A DNA stretch of 64,000 nucleotides from JANOYY01 sp043720395 (GCA_043720395.1 JAYSSR010000072.1:1-64000); one strand, 5' to 3'; positions 50,770 to 59,779 are shown, counted from the stretch's first letter. Made by a program: numbers and translations. The notes: generated by a model from the sequence alone, not told the origin.

Positions 50770-51834
50770 TTACACCGAGGCCAGCGAGCGGACTGCCGCA
50801 GCGATTGCCTGTGGGTCTTCCTGCAGGGTCTGATGGCCGATGCCGGGGAGTTCCACGAGACGTGCCACGGGCATCGTCGACGCGATTGCACGCGCGTGAA
50901 GGACTGGCGTGAGTCGGTCAAGCTCCCCGACGACTGCGACCGTTGGTGTTGTCACCGAGGCCAGCCGGTCGAGCACGTCGTGGCGAGCGATCGAACACAC
51001 GCCGTCGATCATCGATTGGTCGGGTGCGGCGGCCTGACAACGTCGAAGATCGTCGACCATCTTCGCAGTGGCGACTTTCCCGAAACCTCGACGCAGGAGC
51101 GCGATCGAGAGGTCATTGTCGGACCACTTGTATGCGGTCGCGAGGCCCTTCTCGGCGAGTACGGCCGTCGACTTGCTCAGCCGCAGAAGTCCGCCGGTCC
51201 GAAACGTTCCATCGTGGGAGCGGGCGGACGTGGAAAGGAACACGAGCCCCCCAACTCTCGCTTCGAGCACGGCCGGATTGTCGACAGCGAAACGGCCCAG
51301 CACCATCCCGCCCATCGAGTGGCCCACGATCACTGCGTTCTGGAGATCAAGGTGATCGAGCAATGCCGCGAGATCGCTTGCCGCGGCCTCGACCGTCGCG
51401 CCGTGCGCTCCTGCGGGTGAGCGTCCAAAGCCACGCTGGTCCCAGACAATGACTCGACGGTCTGATCGCAGAAGACGGATCACGGCAGACCACATCCACC
51501 ATTCGAGCGTGATCCCATGAAGCAGCACGACCGGCGGAAGCTCCGATCCCGGCGCGGTGTCGACATAGCCGACGCTGCCCCCGTCCGGGCGCGCCAATGA
51601 AGCGTGAGCGACGTCCATTACGGGCTCCATGAGCGCGTCGAGGTCCGCCCTGTGGCTTCCTCGGACGCCAGCTGCCTGTCGGTGCACGGCGAAACTCACT
51701 GCACCAAGCAATGCAGCGACACCACCACCGACAAGTCCTGCGGTAAGCAGGCGGCTCAAGGCCGGGCCGCCCGAACTTGCTGTGCCCGACCCTGCAACAT
51801 CGTCCGTGTGATCGCTGGATTCATTCTGTTCCAC
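50770..51834 (-). CDS. Alpha/beta hydrolase with N-terminal membrane anchor
   Basis: 354 residues. A membrane segment (LLTAGLVGGGVAALLGAVSF) at residues ~29-50 is followed by an alpha/beta hydrolase: oxyanion loop VVLLHGITLEWWMW, nucleophile elbow VGHSMGGMV, acid in VVGELDRLTP, and His in ELPGIGHQTLQEDP. No specific substrate is readable; epoxide hydrolase, haloperoxidase-like or esterase activities are all possible. It is a separate leftward unit downstream of the inositol operon. Confidence 0.82.
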   Translation of the reverse strand: MEQNESSDHTDDVAGSGTASSGGPALSRLLTAGLVGGGVAALLGAVSFAVHRQAAGVRGSHRADLDALMEPVMDVAHASLARPDGGSVGYVDTAPGSELPPVVLLHGITLEWWMWSAVIRLLRSDRRVIVWDQRGFGRSPAGAHGATVEAAASDLAALLDHLDLQNAVIVGHSMGGMVLGRFAVDNPAVLEARVGGLVFLSTSARSHDGTFRTGGLLRLSKSTAVLAEKGLATAYKWSDNDLSIALLRRGFGKVATAKMVDDLRRCQAAAPDQSMIDGVCSIARHDVLDRLASVTTPTVAVVGELDRLTPVLHARAIASTMPVARLVELPGIGHQTLQEDPQAIAAAVRSLASV

Positions 51835-51892
51835 GCCGGTCGACGCTATCGGCCGAGCGGGTCGGGTCGATCCGCTCGGCTAAGTCTGCGAT

Positions 51893-51909
51893 GTCGCTCT
51901 CAGAGCGAC
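51893..51909. terminator. Hairpin downstream of the inositol operon
   Basis: GTCGCTCT (51893-51900) and AGAGCGAC (51902-51909) are perfect 8-bp arms with a one-base centre. It lies 45 bases after the transaldolase stop, in the leftward direction of the operon. The right arm is part of a motif also found twice at 59699-59779. Confidence 0.4.
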
Positions 51910-51920
51910 CATTCGCACAC

Positions 51921-51960
51921 TCAGGTCCATTTCAGGTCCATTTCAGGTCCATTTCAGGTC
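51921..51960. repeat. Tandem 11-bp repeats over the transaldolase stop
   Basis: TCAGGTCCATT occurs three times from 51921 and a fourth, partial copy begins at 51954. The fourth copy contains the stop codon and last codons of the transaldolase gene. The repeats look like slippage duplications of the gene end. Confidence 0.8.
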
Positions 51961-53060
51961 CGCTTCACGTCCGGGTCGGGGAGCATCACGTCGCGCACGA
52001 TGCCGACGAAGTCGTACCAGGCGGCAATGAAGGAGCGCAGGGTGCGCACGACGGGTCCGAATGAGTCGAACTCCGCCGGCGTCATCCCGTCGGGCTCGTA
52101 GGCACGGCAGAAGTCGGGAATCTTCGCCTGCAGCTCCGCGACAATCGCGGGATCGACCGGGACGTCGATCCGTGACACCGGATCGTGACCCGACTGATTG
52201 GCCTTGACCTGCCAGTCCCACGGCATCGTGAGGACCATGTCACCGCCGACCAGTTCGGTCCAGTGCCCAAGGTGGCGATATGCCGCTGCGAGAAGCTTGG
52301 TCCGATAGCCACGCTCGTGGAAGATGCCAAGGGCTCGCTTCGCGCACGCAATACCGGCCCAATCCATAACGGCGGGATCGATATCGATGCCGTCGCGTTT
52401 CGCGACGACTTTCATCCAGTCATCGAGTCGCCCGACCATCATGGTTGCGGCCGGCGCCATATGGCTTGTTTCGAGCCCTGCTGCCTCACGCCGCTTCAGG
52501 CCGTTCTCGATGGCTTCGGCGATGGCGAGTACCTGTGGCACACAGAAGCTGACGGTCACATTGAGGGTGACCCCTTGGAACGTCGCCTCCTCAATCATGG
52601 CAATGCCTGCCGCCGTGGCGGGCATTTTCACCTGCATGTTGCCGCCGAGTGCGTTCAATTCGATGCTTTGCGCCAGCATTGCCGCACGGTCATTGTGCAG
52701 CGTCGGATCGGTCTGCACCGAGAGGCGGCCCCACGTGCGGTTGTGCGCATCGAAGACGGGCAGGAGCAGCTGCGCCGCAGTCGCGCCCATCTCCGTGTAG
52801 AGCTGCCAGGCAAGCGTCCTCTCGTTCGCGGTACTATGCGCGCGTACGATCTCTTCGGCTCGGGGCATCCACCGATCGGCTTCGTTGCGCAACACGTTGA
52901 GGCAGATGACCGGGTTGCTGGTTGCGCCGGTCGCTCCCCGCTCGATCGCGTAGGTCAGCTCAGCGGTGTCGCACGAGTCGTTGAAGTACTGCGTGGGCGT
53001 CGTCTCGGTCATCACCTTCATGGGCGAGAACGCGGCGACGGGTTCCGCTGAGGTGCTCAC
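51954..53060 (-). CDS. Transaldolase-family protein in the inositol operon
   Basis: 368 residues of the transaldolase fold. The Schiff-base Lys is in NMQVKMPATAAG near residue 145, GATGATSNPVICLNVL is the N-terminal Asn block, TVSFCVPQVLAIAEAI the middle, and CAKRALGIFHERGYRTKLLA follows. Similar long transaldolase-like proteins occur in actinobacterial inositol loci. No iolJ (DKGP aldolase) is in the window, so this enzyme might cleave or transfer a ketose phosphate produced by IolC. That is inference. Its start overlaps the SDR stop (ATGA). It is the last gene of the six-gene operon. Confidence 0.82.
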   Translation of the reverse strand: MSTSAEPVAAFSPMKVMTETTPTQYFNDSCDTAELTYAIERGATGATSNPVICLNVLRNEADRWMPRAEEIVRAHSTANERTLAWQLYTEMGATAAQLLLPVFDAHNRTWGRLSVQTDPTLHNDRAAMLAQSIELNALGGNMQVKMPATAAGIAMIEEATFQGVTLNVTVSFCVPQVLAIAEAIENGLKRREAAGLETSHMAPAATMMVGRLDDWMKVVAKRDGIDIDPAVMDWAGIACAKRALGIFHERGYRTKLLAAAYRHLGHWTELVGGDMVLTMPWDWQVKANQSGHDPVSRIDVPVDPAIVAELQAKIPDFCRAYEPDGMTPAEFDSFGPVVRTLRSFIAAWYDFVGIVRDVMLPDPDVKRT

Positions 53061-53875
53061 GGCGTTTCCTCGGCGGACGGCTTCGGCGCATCGCCCGCGC
53101 CCTGCACGGATTGGTCGATATCGATGATCGCCCCGGTCGTGAGCCCCGACTGCGGAGACAGGAGGAACACGATCGTACGAGCGACCTCGTCGGTCTTCAC
53201 GAGTCGACCCATCGGCTGACTCGCCTCGGCTGCAACGAGCCAGTCGTCATCGGCGTTGTGCCAGACCTTCTGGATCATCGCCTCGGACTCCGTGTCCATC
53301 CATCCGGGGTTGACCTGGTTGACGCGGATCCCGTGGCGCATGAGTGAATACGCAGCGTTCTTCGTCAGTGTCATGAGCGCACCCTTCGACACGCAATAGG
53401 CGTGCAGGAACGGCTGGCCGCCGTAGCCGCTGACCGATCCGACGTTCACGATCGAGCCCTTCTCGCCATTGGCCCGCAACAGTCGTGCGGCTCCCTGGAT
53501 CAGCTGGAACGGCGCACGAACGTTGAGCGCCATCATGTCGTCCCAACCTTCGACGGTGGTGTCGAAGACGTTGCCGCGCGACGTGCTCGCCGCGACATTT
53601 GCGAGGCCGTGGACCACGCCGAAGCGCGCCTCAGCCGCAGCCATCACACGATCGGCCGATGTCGGGTCCGACATGTCCGCCTCAACGAACAGCGTCGGTG
53701 TTCCTGTTGTGGTTAGCGACTCGGCGAGGGCCGCACCACGCTCGGCACTGCGTCCGAGCAGGACGAGCCCCGCCGCGCCGTTCGCGGCACACTCGCGGGC
53801 GATCGCCTCACCGAGGCCCTGCGTCCCGCCGTTGATGAGAACGACCATGCCGTCCAATGCGTTACCCATGCTCAT
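53057..53875 (-). CDS. SDR dehydrogenase in the inositol operon
   Basis: 272 residues from ATG 53875, which overlaps the iolD stop. The cofactor motif is NGGTQGLGEAIA, NVGSVSGYGG carries the catalytic Ser, and AYCVSKGAL the Tyr-Lys. The operon position suggests a role with inositol isomers or a keto intermediate; the exact step is unknown. The C-terminal GAIIDIDQSVQGAG is usual for SDRs. Confidence 0.83.
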   Translation of the reverse strand: MSMGNALDGMVVLINGGTQGLGEAIARECAANGAAGLVLLGRSAERGAALAESLTTTGTPTLFVEADMSDPTSADRVMAAAEARFGVVHGLANVAASTSRGNVFDTTVEGWDDMMALNVRAPFQLIQGAARLLRANGEKGSIVNVGSVSGYGGQPFLHAYCVSKGALMTLTKNAAYSLMRHGIRVNQVNPGWMDTESEAMIQKVWHNADDDWLVAAEASQPMGRLVKTDEVARTIVFLLSPQSGLTTGAIIDIDQSVQGAGDAPKPSAEETP

Positions 53876-55755
53876 CGATCCATCCTCTGTGCTTGTTTGC
53901 CGGTCTGCATTGCGGCGTACGCCGCGGAAACTTCGTTCCGTGGGCTCATTTCGGGGACGCCCACCTCCCAGAACGCGCCACCTTCGGTCCACGTGTGCGG
54001 GTCGGTGTCGATCACGATCACCGTGGTTGTGGTGTTCGTACGTGAGCGAGAAAGCGCACCGTTGAGATCGGCGATCGTATGTACACGTTCGACTTCGGCA
54101 CCCATCGACGCGGCGTGCGCCGCGAAGTCCACGGAGAACGGTTTGACCACGTTGGAGTCGGCGATGAAGTTGTTGAAACTCACGCCGCCCTGATTGACCT
54201 GGAGTCGATCGATGACGGCGTACCCGCCGTTGTCACACACGATCACCGTCATCTTGTGACCCGACAGAACCGACGAGTACACGTCGCTGTTCATCATCAT
54301 GTACGACCCGTCGCCCACGAAGACGTAGACCTCGCCCTCGATGCCGAGCGACTTGCGGGCCATCGCCGCACCCCAGCCGCCGGACACCTCGTAGCCCATA
54401 CAGCTGAAGCCGTACTCCGTATCGAAGCTGTGGACGGACCGTGCGCGCCAGCCATTGTTCAGCTCACCGGGGAACCCGCCCGCGGCGGTGAGCGCGTAGT
54501 CACCTGCACGGGCCTGACGCGTCACAGCCGATACGACCTGTGCGTAGCTGGGCAGCGTCGACGGTGTCACGACGTTGGCGTTGCCGATCGCGCCCAGGTA
54601 CGACCAGTACCCACGCATCTCCTCATCGGCGGTCGTGTTCCACGACGATGGGGCCTGGTACTCACCGAGCATGTTTGACACTTCCACCAACGTGGCCCGC
54701 GCGTCGCCGACGACCGCGAGGCTGCGGTGCTTGTGGGCGTCGAAGCGATTGACGTTCACACCGATGATCGCCGTGTCGTTTCCGAACACGGTCCACGATC
54801 CGGTCGTGAAATCCTGGAGTCGGGTACCGATCGCCACGACCACATCGGCGGACGCTGCCAGGCGGTTCGCGGCCTCGCACCCCGTGGTGCCGATCGGTCC
54901 CGCGTACATCGGGTGATCGTGCAGCAGGCTCGACTTGCCGGCCATCGTCTCAACGACCGGGATCCGGTGCTGTTCGGCGAAGCGGGTGAGTTCCTCCTCG
55001 GCGAGCGAGTAATGGACGCCGCCCCCGGCGATCAGGAGCGGACGCTGCGCCTTCGAGAGGAGTGCCACTGCAGCGTCGAGTTGGTCGGTGGAGGCGCGAG
55101 GACGGGCGATCGTGTGCACGACCGTCTCGAAGAATGTCGCAGGAAAATCGTGCGCCTCGGCCTGCACGTCTTGCGGGAGCGCGAGGAACGCAGGCCCGCA
55201 CGTTGCGGGGTCGAGCATCGTGGCGAGCGCGTTCGGGAGGGAGCTGACGAGCTGCGCCGGCTTCACGATGCGGTCCCAGTAGCGGGTCACACTGCGGAAC
55301 GCGTCGTTGACCGTTGTCGATGGAGAACCTTCGTGCTCGACCTGCTGCAGCACGGGGTCGGGGATACGCGACTGGAACGTGTCCCCGGCGAGCAGCAATA
55401 CCGGCAAGCGGTTCGCCATTGCGACACCGGCGGCCGTCACCATGTTTGTCGCGCCCGGTCCGACCGATGAAGTGGCGACCATGATCTGGCGGCGTCGGAG
55501 TGCCTTGGCGTACGCGACGGCGGCAAGTGCCATTCCCTGCTCGTTCTGCCCGCGCCACGTGGTGATCCCATCGCGGCGGCGTTCGAGGGAATGCCCGAGG
55601 CACGTGACGTTGCCGTGCCCGAAGATCGCGAACACACCGGGGAACAGCGGCACCTCGGTGCCGTCGATCAGCGTCCGCTGGGCAATGAAGTACTCGACGA
55701 TCGCGTCGCTCATCGTCATGCGAACGGTCGGTCGTTTCGTTGGTCGCGCTGCCAT
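53872..55755 (-). CDS. iolD: 3D-(3,5/4)-trihydroxycyclohexane-1,2-dione hydrolase
   Basis: 627-residue thiamine-diphosphate enzyme that opens the ring of trihydroxycyclohexanedione to 5-deoxyglucuronate. FPGVFAIFGHGNVTCLGHSL with the later catalytic Glu region (GQNEQGMALAAVAYAK) is the N-terminal IolD block. The ThDP/magnesium motif VFVGDGSYMMMNSDVYSSVL is near residue 475. NNGWRARSVHSFDTEYGFSC is also typical. The ATG at 55755 with GAGG upstream, two bases after iolG, is chosen over longer frames. Confidence 0.92.
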   Translation of the reverse strand: MAARPTKRPTVRMTMSDAIVEYFIAQRTLIDGTEVPLFPGVFAIFGHGNVTCLGHSLERRRDGITTWRGQNEQGMALAAVAYAKALRRRQIMVATSSVGPGATNMVTAAGVAMANRLPVLLLAGDTFQSRIPDPVLQQVEHEGSPSTTVNDAFRSVTRYWDRIVKPAQLVSSLPNALATMLDPATCGPAFLALPQDVQAEAHDFPATFFETVVHTIARPRASTDQLDAAVALLSKAQRPLLIAGGGVHYSLAEEELTRFAEQHRIPVVETMAGKSSLLHDHPMYAGPIGTTGCEAANRLAASADVVVAIGTRLQDFTTGSWTVFGNDTAIIGVNVNRFDAHKHRSLAVVGDARATLVEVSNMLGEYQAPSSWNTTADEEMRGYWSYLGAIGNANVVTPSTLPSYAQVVSAVTRQARAGDYALTAAGGFPGELNNGWRARSVHSFDTEYGFSCMGYEVSGGWGAAMARKSLGIEGEVYVFVGDGSYMMMNSDVYSSVLSGHKMTVIVCDNGGYAVIDRLQVNQGGVSFNNFIADSNVVKPFSVDFAAHAASMGAEVERVHTIADLNGALSRSRTNTTTTVIVIDTDPHTWTEGGAFWEVGVPEMSPRNEVSAAYAAMQTGKQAQRMDR

Positions 55756-55757
55756 GT

Positions 55758-56942
55758 TTATGCCTCCCGAAGCGAGGTCACGGTTTCCCAGTGGCCCGAT
55801 TTCCATGAGCGCAGGACGGCGTCCTGCACCTCGACGAACTGCAACGCCTCCGCGAAACCCGGCCTGTGAACTCGGTTGGTTGCAACCGACTCCAGGAATT
55901 CGTGGTCCTCGATGCACACGAGATCCTCGAAGCCGATGCCGTTCGCGCTGCCCGGTACAAAGTTGCCGTGGTGCGGGAAGCGATCGCCGCCGAGCACGGT
56001 CGTGAACCCGGTGTGCTTGTGCTCACCGGCCACGTACACCTGCAGCTCGTTCATGCGCTCGAAGTTCCAAGCGATCGAACCCTTGGTGCCATACACCTCG
56101 AACGCGTTGCGGCTCTCGGGTCCGACCATCGTGCGTGACGCCTCGAACGAACCGCGAGCACCGCTCTCGAATTTGCACAGCATCGCGACGTAGTCCTCAT
56201 TGGTCACGGTGCCGGTCGTGTCGCCGGGCTTGCCGCGGTCGTAGTGCGTGCCCGCGCCGCTCGGCAGGGGACGCTCCTTGATGAACGTCTCGCCGGTCGC
56301 CACAAGGCTCGCGATCGGACCGATGAGGAAGTGTGCGAGGTCGACGGAGTGGCTCAGGATGTCGGTCGACACGCCATGGCCGGCCTCGTCCACCAGGAAT
56401 CGCCACGACAGCAATCCGAGCGGGTCCGAGCCGTAGGTCGAGAGGAACTGTCCGCGATAATTGGTGGTCTCGCCGATGGTGCCATCGGCGATCATCTGGC
56501 GAGCGTGCTGCACCAGCGGTGCCCAGCGGTAGTTGTAGCCAACGCCGCTGGTGACACCCGCGGTGCGGGCTGCGCGTTCGGCCGTGACCGTCTGCGCGGG
56601 CGTGCCGCCGACCGGCTTCTCGCAGAACACGTGCTTGCCCGTCGCCGCGCACGCCTCGACCATTTCGACGTGGGCCATGTTCGGGGCGGTCACGAACACC
56701 ACGTCGACCGCGGGGTTCGCGACCACGTCGTGCCAGTCGGCAGCCGACTCACGGAACCCGAACGAGCGGACCGCGTCGTCGCGTCGTGCCTCGATCGTGT
56801 CGCTGATCGCGACCAGTTCCGGTTCATAGGCGCGCAGAGGGAAGTACGCAGGAGCGCGGCGACACCCGCGGCTGTGGGCCTGGCCCATCCAGCCGAAGCC
56901 GATGACGCCGATGCCGAGGCGCTTCGTGGGCGTGACGGTCAC
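55758..56942 (-). CDS. iolG: Gfo/Idh/MocA-family inositol dehydrogenase
   Basis: 394 residues from GTG 56942 (overlapping the iolB stop). Nucleotide-binding VIGFGWMGQAHS is near residue 15, the diagnostic VFCEKPVGG near 110, and the catalytic Asp/His helix in GHGVSTDILSHSVDLAHFL. It likely oxidises myo-inositol (or scyllo-inositol) to an inosose. At nearly 400 residues it belongs to the longer IolG/IolW-like group, so isomer preference is uncertain. Confidence 0.83.
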   Translation of the reverse strand: MTVTPTKRLGIGVIGFGWMGQAHSRGCRRAPAYFPLRAYEPELVAISDTIEARRDDAVRSFGFRESAADWHDVVANPAVDVVFVTAPNMAHVEMVEACAATGKHVFCEKPVGGTPAQTVTAERAARTAGVTSGVGYNYRWAPLVQHARQMIADGTIGETTNYRGQFLSTYGSDPLGLLSWRFLVDEAGHGVSTDILSHSVDLAHFLIGPIASLVATGETFIKERPLPSGAGTHYDRGKPGDTTGTVTNEDYVAMLCKFESGARGSFEASRTMVGPESRNAFEVYGTKGSIAWNFERMNELQVYVAGEHKHTGFTTVLGGDRFPHHGNFVPGSANGIGFEDLVCIEDHEFLESVATNRVHRPGFAEALQFVEVQDAVLRSWKSGHWETVTSLREA

Positions 56943-57868
56943 TCCGTGCTCCGATTGATCGGGCCTGCGGCCGACGTCATCGGAAGGCGCGGATCGGTCG
57001 GTACGCCGTTCCACGAGTCACGCACCCAGTGATGGGTCGGATCGTCGCAGAAGGCCATCGTGCGTTCGCCCGACGGCCCCGCGAGCACGTTCAGGTAGTA
57101 CAGCGGGTAGCCGGGTGCGGCAACGCATGGGCCGTGGTAGCCACGCGGGATGGTGAACACGTCGCCGTCGTAGACCGCAACGTTCACGTCGATTTCGCCA
57201 TCGGCCGTGTAGGTGCGGTGCATCGCGAACCCATCGTTCGAGTAACCGCCGGTCACGGTTGAACCGACCCGGAAGTAGTAGATCTCCTCGTTGTTCACCA
57301 CGCACTCACCATCGCCGTCGTGGCGATGCGGCGGATAGCTGGACCAGTTCCCGTCGGGGGTGATCACCTCGACGCACATGAGCCGATGTGCACCGTCGAA
57401 CACCTCGGGTGCCATGAAGTTGTTGAGCTGTCGGGTGGAAACGCCAGCGCCTCGCAGCTCCACCGGTACGGCTTCGGCGTGGATCTTCACCGGGTCGAAA
57501 CGCTTGTCGGCTCGAGCGGATGGGAGTGCGACCTGCGCCGGGGTAGCCGCAGTGATTCGCACCTCCGCGTCGATCGGGAGATAGCACCAGTCGGCGATCC
57601 CATGGAACACGTGGGTGCGGTCGCGCAACTCAAATCGCCGTCCTTCGACCTCCACCGTCACCGCGCCGGAGAGCGGGAGCACGGCCATTTCGAGAGCACC
57701 CGTCGTGAAGGCGTTGACGTCACCGGGCGCGAGGTCGAGGACCCGGAGGCCGCACCACTGCAAGGCTGCCTGCTGCGGATCGATCGAGACCGACCGTGTG
57801 CCCTGGGTCGCCGAGCCAGCAACGACGTGCCACGGATGTGCAGCCTCGTTGGATGTCAGCCGAGGCAT
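56939..57868 (-). CDS. iolB: 5-deoxy-glucuronate isomerase
   Basis: 309-residue double cupin. It isomerises 5-deoxy-D-glucuronate to 2-deoxy-5-keto-gluconate. The metal-binding block SYPPHRHDGDGE is near residue 180, the substrate block EEIYYFRV follows, and RGYHGPCVAAPGYPLYYLNV is the late His strand. LPLSGAVTVEVEG in the first cupin is usual for IolB. It starts nine bases after iolE. Confidence 0.92.
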   Translation of the reverse strand: MPRLTSNEAAHPWHVVAGSATQGTRSVSIDPQQAALQWCGLRVLDLAPGDVNAFTTGALEMAVLPLSGAVTVEVEGRRFELRDRTHVFHGIADWCYLPIDAEVRITAATPAQVALPSARADKRFDPVKIHAEAVPVELRGAGVSTRQLNNFMAPEVFDGAHRLMCVEVITPDGNWSSYPPHRHDGDGECVVNNEEIYYFRVGSTVTGGYSNDGFAMHRTYTADGEIDVNVAVYDGDVFTIPRGYHGPCVAAPGYPLYYLNVLAGPSGERTMAFCDDPTHHWVRDSWNGVPTDPRLPMTSAAGPINRSTE

Positions 57869-57877
57869 CGCCCGGCC

Positions 57878-58774
57878 TCAGGCATTCTCGAACGCTGCGA
57901 TCTCACCCTGCAAGAACGCAAGGCTCACGCCAACGTCCTCAACGGGACCGGTGCCTTCGACCGGCGGTTCACCTTCGATGGAGATGTCCTGTTCGAGCAC
58001 GAACCACCCGGCAAAGTCCGCGTCGAGGAGCTGCCGAATGACTGCCGCAATATCGACGTCGCCCTCGCCGAGGGAGCGGAACATGCCGGCCAAGGTGGCG
58101 TCCATGAGGGAGAGTTCTCCGCTGCGTAACTTCGCAGCGATCGCGAGATCGACGTCTTTGAAGTGCACGTGGCCGACGCGGTCGGCGTAGTTCGTGGCGA
58201 ACTCCACGGGGTCGTAGCCGCCGATCGCGAGGTGCCCGGTATCGAGGCAGAACGAGACGGACGTGCGGTCGAGCACCGTCTGCACGTCGCTCGCCGTCTC
58301 GACAAGCGTCCCGACATGCGGATGCACGACGTGACGCAACCCGTGCGCAGCGCAGAGCACGTCGAGTTCACCGAGCATGTCGAGAAGGTGCGTCCACTCG
58401 GTGTCGCTCAGTTCGTACCGCGGTGCCCAATCGGCGTCGACCACGATCGCCGACACGAACACGCTCGACCCGGCGGCGGCAAGGAGCTGTGCGGATTCGT
58501 TCGCGCCGCGAAGTGTTTCGGCGCGGACCGACTCGTCGTGCAGCACGACCGGTACGAACCCGCCGACCATCTCCACGCCATGCTCGGCGAGCACTGCCCG
58601 GATCCCAGGCGCGTCAGTCGGGAGGAACCCGGGTGCGCCGAGTTCAATCGCATCAATCCCGAGGGACCGCACTTCGCGGAGGACGCGCGGCGCCGGGAGC
58701 ATGGGACCCCATCCCGGTACCTCGCAGACACCCCACGAAATGGGGGCGGTAGCGATCCTGGCTTTCGACTTCAT
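57878..58774 (-). CDS. iolE: Inosose dehydratase
   Basis: 298-residue TIM-barrel enzyme. It removes water from 2-keto-myo-inositol to give the trihydroxycyclohexanedione used by IolD. ATAPISWGVCEVPGWG at the N-terminus is the IolE hallmark; VVHPHVGTLVET and CLDTGHLAIGGYDP hold metal ligands. It is the first gene of the operon and follows a palindromic GntR-type site by 15 bases. Confidence 0.92.
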   Translation of the reverse strand: MKSKARIATAPISWGVCEVPGWGPMLPAPRVLREVRSLGIDAIELGAPGFLPTDAPGIRAVLAEHGVEMVGGFVPVVLHDESVRAETLRGANESAQLLAAAGSSVFVSAIVVDADWAPRYELSDTEWTHLLDMLGELDVLCAAHGLRHVVHPHVGTLVETASDVQTVLDRTSVSFCLDTGHLAIGGYDPVEFATNYADRVGHVHFKDVDLAIAAKLRSGELSLMDATLAGMFRSLGEGDVDIAAVIRQLLDADFAGWFVLEQDISIEGEPPVEGTGPVEDVGVSLAFLQGEIAAFENA

Positions 58775-58788
58775 CAGACTCCCTCAAT

Positions 58789-58803
58789 CTTTGTCATGAC
58801 ATT
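58789..58803. promoter_or_regulatory. GntR-type operator upstream of iolE
   Basis: CTTTGTCATGACATT contains the perfect palindrome TGTCATGACA (58792-58801). A near copy lies upstream of the gntR gene (59611-59625), identical at 13 of 15 positions. This is the likely repression site of the inositol operon. Confidence 0.62.
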
Positions 58804-58833
58804 CTAACCGAGAGGAGCCCGAGCCGTACAGAA

Positions 58834-59574
58834 TCAGTTGTCGACGACCGTGGTCTCTACCGAATAGTTGGCGGCGTCGTAGGCGTGGATGCCGAGCTCG
58901 ACGGTGCGTCCGAGGTCGTCCTGCATGATGCGACGCATGGTGAGCAGCGGGGCACCGACCGCAAGGCCCAACACGGCGGCATCCTCCGCCGATGCGCCCC
59001 GTGCCCCGATCACCTGCGTGGCAATGCGCGGTCGGACGCCACGTGCTCGAAGGAGTTCATAGAGACCCGACATGGCGAGCTGTTCGGAGGTGATGTCACC
59101 GGCCGCTTCGACGATCAGATAGTTGCGCATGATGGCGATTGGATTGCGTCCGGCGAAACGATGCCGTTCGATGAGGAGGACCTCCACACCACGGACGACG
59201 TTGAGCGCCTTCGCCACTTCCTTGTCCGCCTTCAACCGCTTGTGCGTGACGATCACCGTGCGAGGGGCACGGCCCTGCGCGTTCAGGTCGTCGTAGAGAC
59301 TCGTGAGCTTGACCGGACGCCGAAGTTGCGCGTTGACGACCTGCGTGCCTACGCCGCGTCGACGAACGAGGACACCAGCGTCGACAAGTTCCTGGATCGC
59401 GCGGCGAACCGTTGGACGCGACACGCGCCACGAGTCTGCGAGGTCGAGCTCGTTGTCGAGGAAGTCGCCCTTCGACACGTCACCTCGTGCAATCGTCGCC
59501 TCCAGTTCCTTCACAAGCTGGTGGTAGAGCGGAACCGGGCTGGAGCGGTCGAGGTTGACGATGATCTCAGCCAT
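58834..59574 (-). CDS. GntR/HutC-family regulator of the inositol genes
   Basis: 246 residues. The winged helix-turn-helix is at residues 15-75: VPLYHQLVKELEATIARGDV, then WRVSRPTVRRAIQELVDAG. The C-terminal UTRA ligand domain includes VLLIERHRFAGRNPIAIMRN. It lies directly upstream of iolE on the same strand. An inositol-derived effector is likely. Two matching sites flank its own gene and the operon. Confidence 0.87.
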   Translation of the reverse strand: MAEIIVNLDRSSPVPLYHQLVKELEATIARGDVSKGDFLDNELDLADSWRVSRPTVRRAIQELVDAGVLVRRRGVGTQVVNAQLRRPVKLTSLYDDLNAQGRAPRTVIVTHKRLKADKEVAKALNVVRGVEVLLIERHRFAGRNPIAIMRNYLIVEAAGDITSEQLAMSGLYELLRARGVRPRIATQVIGARGASAEDAAVLGLAVGAPLLTMRRIMQDDLGRTVELGIHAYDAANYSVETTVVDN

Positions 59575-59610
59575 GGTGCGTCACGGTCGTCATCGTACGA
59601 TCCGCCGTGA

Positions 59611-59625
59611 CTTTGTAACGACATT
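59611..59625. promoter_or_regulatory. Second GntR-type operator, upstream of gntR
   Basis: CTTTGTAACGACATT differs at two positions from the site before iolE. It starts 37 bases upstream of the gntR ATG, which suits autoregulation. Confidence 0.58.
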
Positions 59626-59664
59626 TGCTTTCGGGAAGGCCGCGTGCAGCTCGACGTCGGTCGG

Positions 59665-59779
59665 AGGCTCGGCCGACCTGCGTGCGGGGTGCCGCCTTGA
59701 GAGCGACAATTCGCACACGAAGGTTCGGCGCTCCGCAGACCTGCGTGCATGCTCTCGCTTGGAGAGCGACAATTTGCAC
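59665..59779. repeat. Two direct repeats of 63-base period
   Basis: GACCTGCGTGC (59675, 59738) and GAGAGCGACAATT (59699, 59762) recur in the same order at a 63-base step. The second motif also appears as AGAGCGACCATTCGCACAC at 51902-51920. The 410-base gap 59575-59984 holds the GntR site, these repeats and the iterons, but no gene I can support. Confidence 0.65.
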
